From NCBI GenBank assembly GCA_905221605.1, contig CAJNDS010001301.1:1-24128 (forward strand): a DNA stretch of 24,128 nucleotides, in the 5' to 3' direction. The notes below the pieces were generated by a model. It saw only the letters and a list, made by a program, of their open reading frames with translations. It did no database searches and was not told where the DNA came from. How positions within the stretch are numbered: the first letter of the stretch is position 1; every line of letters begins with the position of its first letter. This document shows positions 24,036 through 24,128 of the stretch, one piece after another. Origin of the DNA: Symbiodinium natans. Its lineage: Eukaryota; Sar; Dinophyceae; Suessiales; Symbiodiniaceae. Made by a program: the position numbers and the translations under genes.

Positions 24036-24128
24036 TATATCTTACTGCTGGGGCACCACTTCGAAACCAAGACACCTGCAACAAATCGTACATCTTAGTG
24101 CTGGGGCACCACTTCGAGACCAAGACAC

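Larger units (their letters stand above)
1738..24128 (+). repeat. 53-bp satellite array, about 22.4 kb, truncated at right edge
   Basis: A head-to-tail tandem array with a 53-bp monomer fills the rest of the window; 8019-8071 is a unit matching the consensus. Key words in order are GACCAAGACACCGG, CAACAAATCGTACATC, TTAGTGCTGGGG and CACCACTTCGA. Dividing the length by the period gives roughly 420-440 units once short ones are allowed for. Every unit followed has the same orientation. Each consensus unit holds one TCGA (TaqI), one GTAC (RsaI), three CpGs and a small inverted repeat, GTGC-TGGG-GCAC. The period is not a multiple of 3, single units carry indels, and a stop occurs in one frame per unit on each strand, so the array does not encode a repeat protein. 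Common variants at the triplet after CATCT (TAG, CAG, TCG, TTG, TAA, TAC) define subtypes. The right end stops inside a unit at the window edge, so the true length is unknown. Confidence 0.97.

Noticed and set aside
3064-24123. Tandem-repeat protein genes (many open frames of 60-297 codons on both strands)
   Set aside because: Open frames occur in all frames and on both strands of the same repeat, the unit is not a multiple of 3, and single-unit indels shift frame freely; starts and stops follow chance variants.
1738-24128. CRISPR array
   Set aside because: Repeats are contiguous 53-bp units with no unique spacers between constant repeats; variation is spread along the unit, and there are no cas genes.
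1738-24128. G-quadruplex array
   Set aside because: Only one GGGG run occurs per 53-bp unit, too far apart for an ordinary intramolecular quadruplex.
1-24128. rRNA, tRNA or transposase genes
   Set aside because: I saw no conserved rRNA words, no cloverleaf with matching arms, and no transposase or reverse transcriptase motif in either the flank or the array.

Overview
This is a eukaryote-type window dominated by one very large tandem repeat. About 1.7 kb of ordinary-looking sequence at the left is followed by about 22.4 kb of satellite DNA that runs off the right edge. I see no intact gene with a recognisable product, no rRNA or tRNA gene and no bacterial-style operon. The organism cannot be named with confidence. 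Coding-like fragments with C/G-ending codons, and a stretch at 800-815 resembling the dinoflagellate spliced leader, weakly suggest a dinoflagellate or another alga.

Left flank (1-1737). Positions 1-320 hold no supported gene. Positions 320-665 are GC-rich, with small internal repeats and chance open frames on both strands. Positions 669-741 are AT-rich and simple. Positions 810-1470 look like a decayed protein-coding sequence: coherent peptide stretches in one frame are broken by stops at 1080, 1101 and 1290, then continue in another frame after about 1315. A second coding-like stretch (about 1567-1705) ends in a stop only 32 bp before the satellite starts.

Satellite (1738-24128). The monomer is 53 bp and every unit I followed is head to tail on the + strand, giving roughly 420-440 units. 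Units differ mostly by point changes, many at three CpG sites and at one variable triplet. Deletion derivatives of 48, 30, 23 and 19 bp also occur. Because 53 is not a multiple of 3 and the consensus carries a stop in one frame on each strand, the many open frames here (up to about 300 codons) are by-products of the repeat.

Higher-order organisation. The array is nested. A block of about 8.8-8.9 kb (2050-10906) is repeated almost unchanged at 10929-19647. Each copy contains two versions of a 3.3-3.6 kb sub-block (starts near 2545, 5867, 11424 and 14802) plus a terminal block of about 1 kb. The terminal block is further amplified at the right end, in a period of about 1.5-1.7 kb. Some segments carry variants of the 'wrong' sub-block, which suggests gene conversion or unequal exchange. 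The most notable content of the window is this multi-level, actively homogenising satellite, not a gene system.
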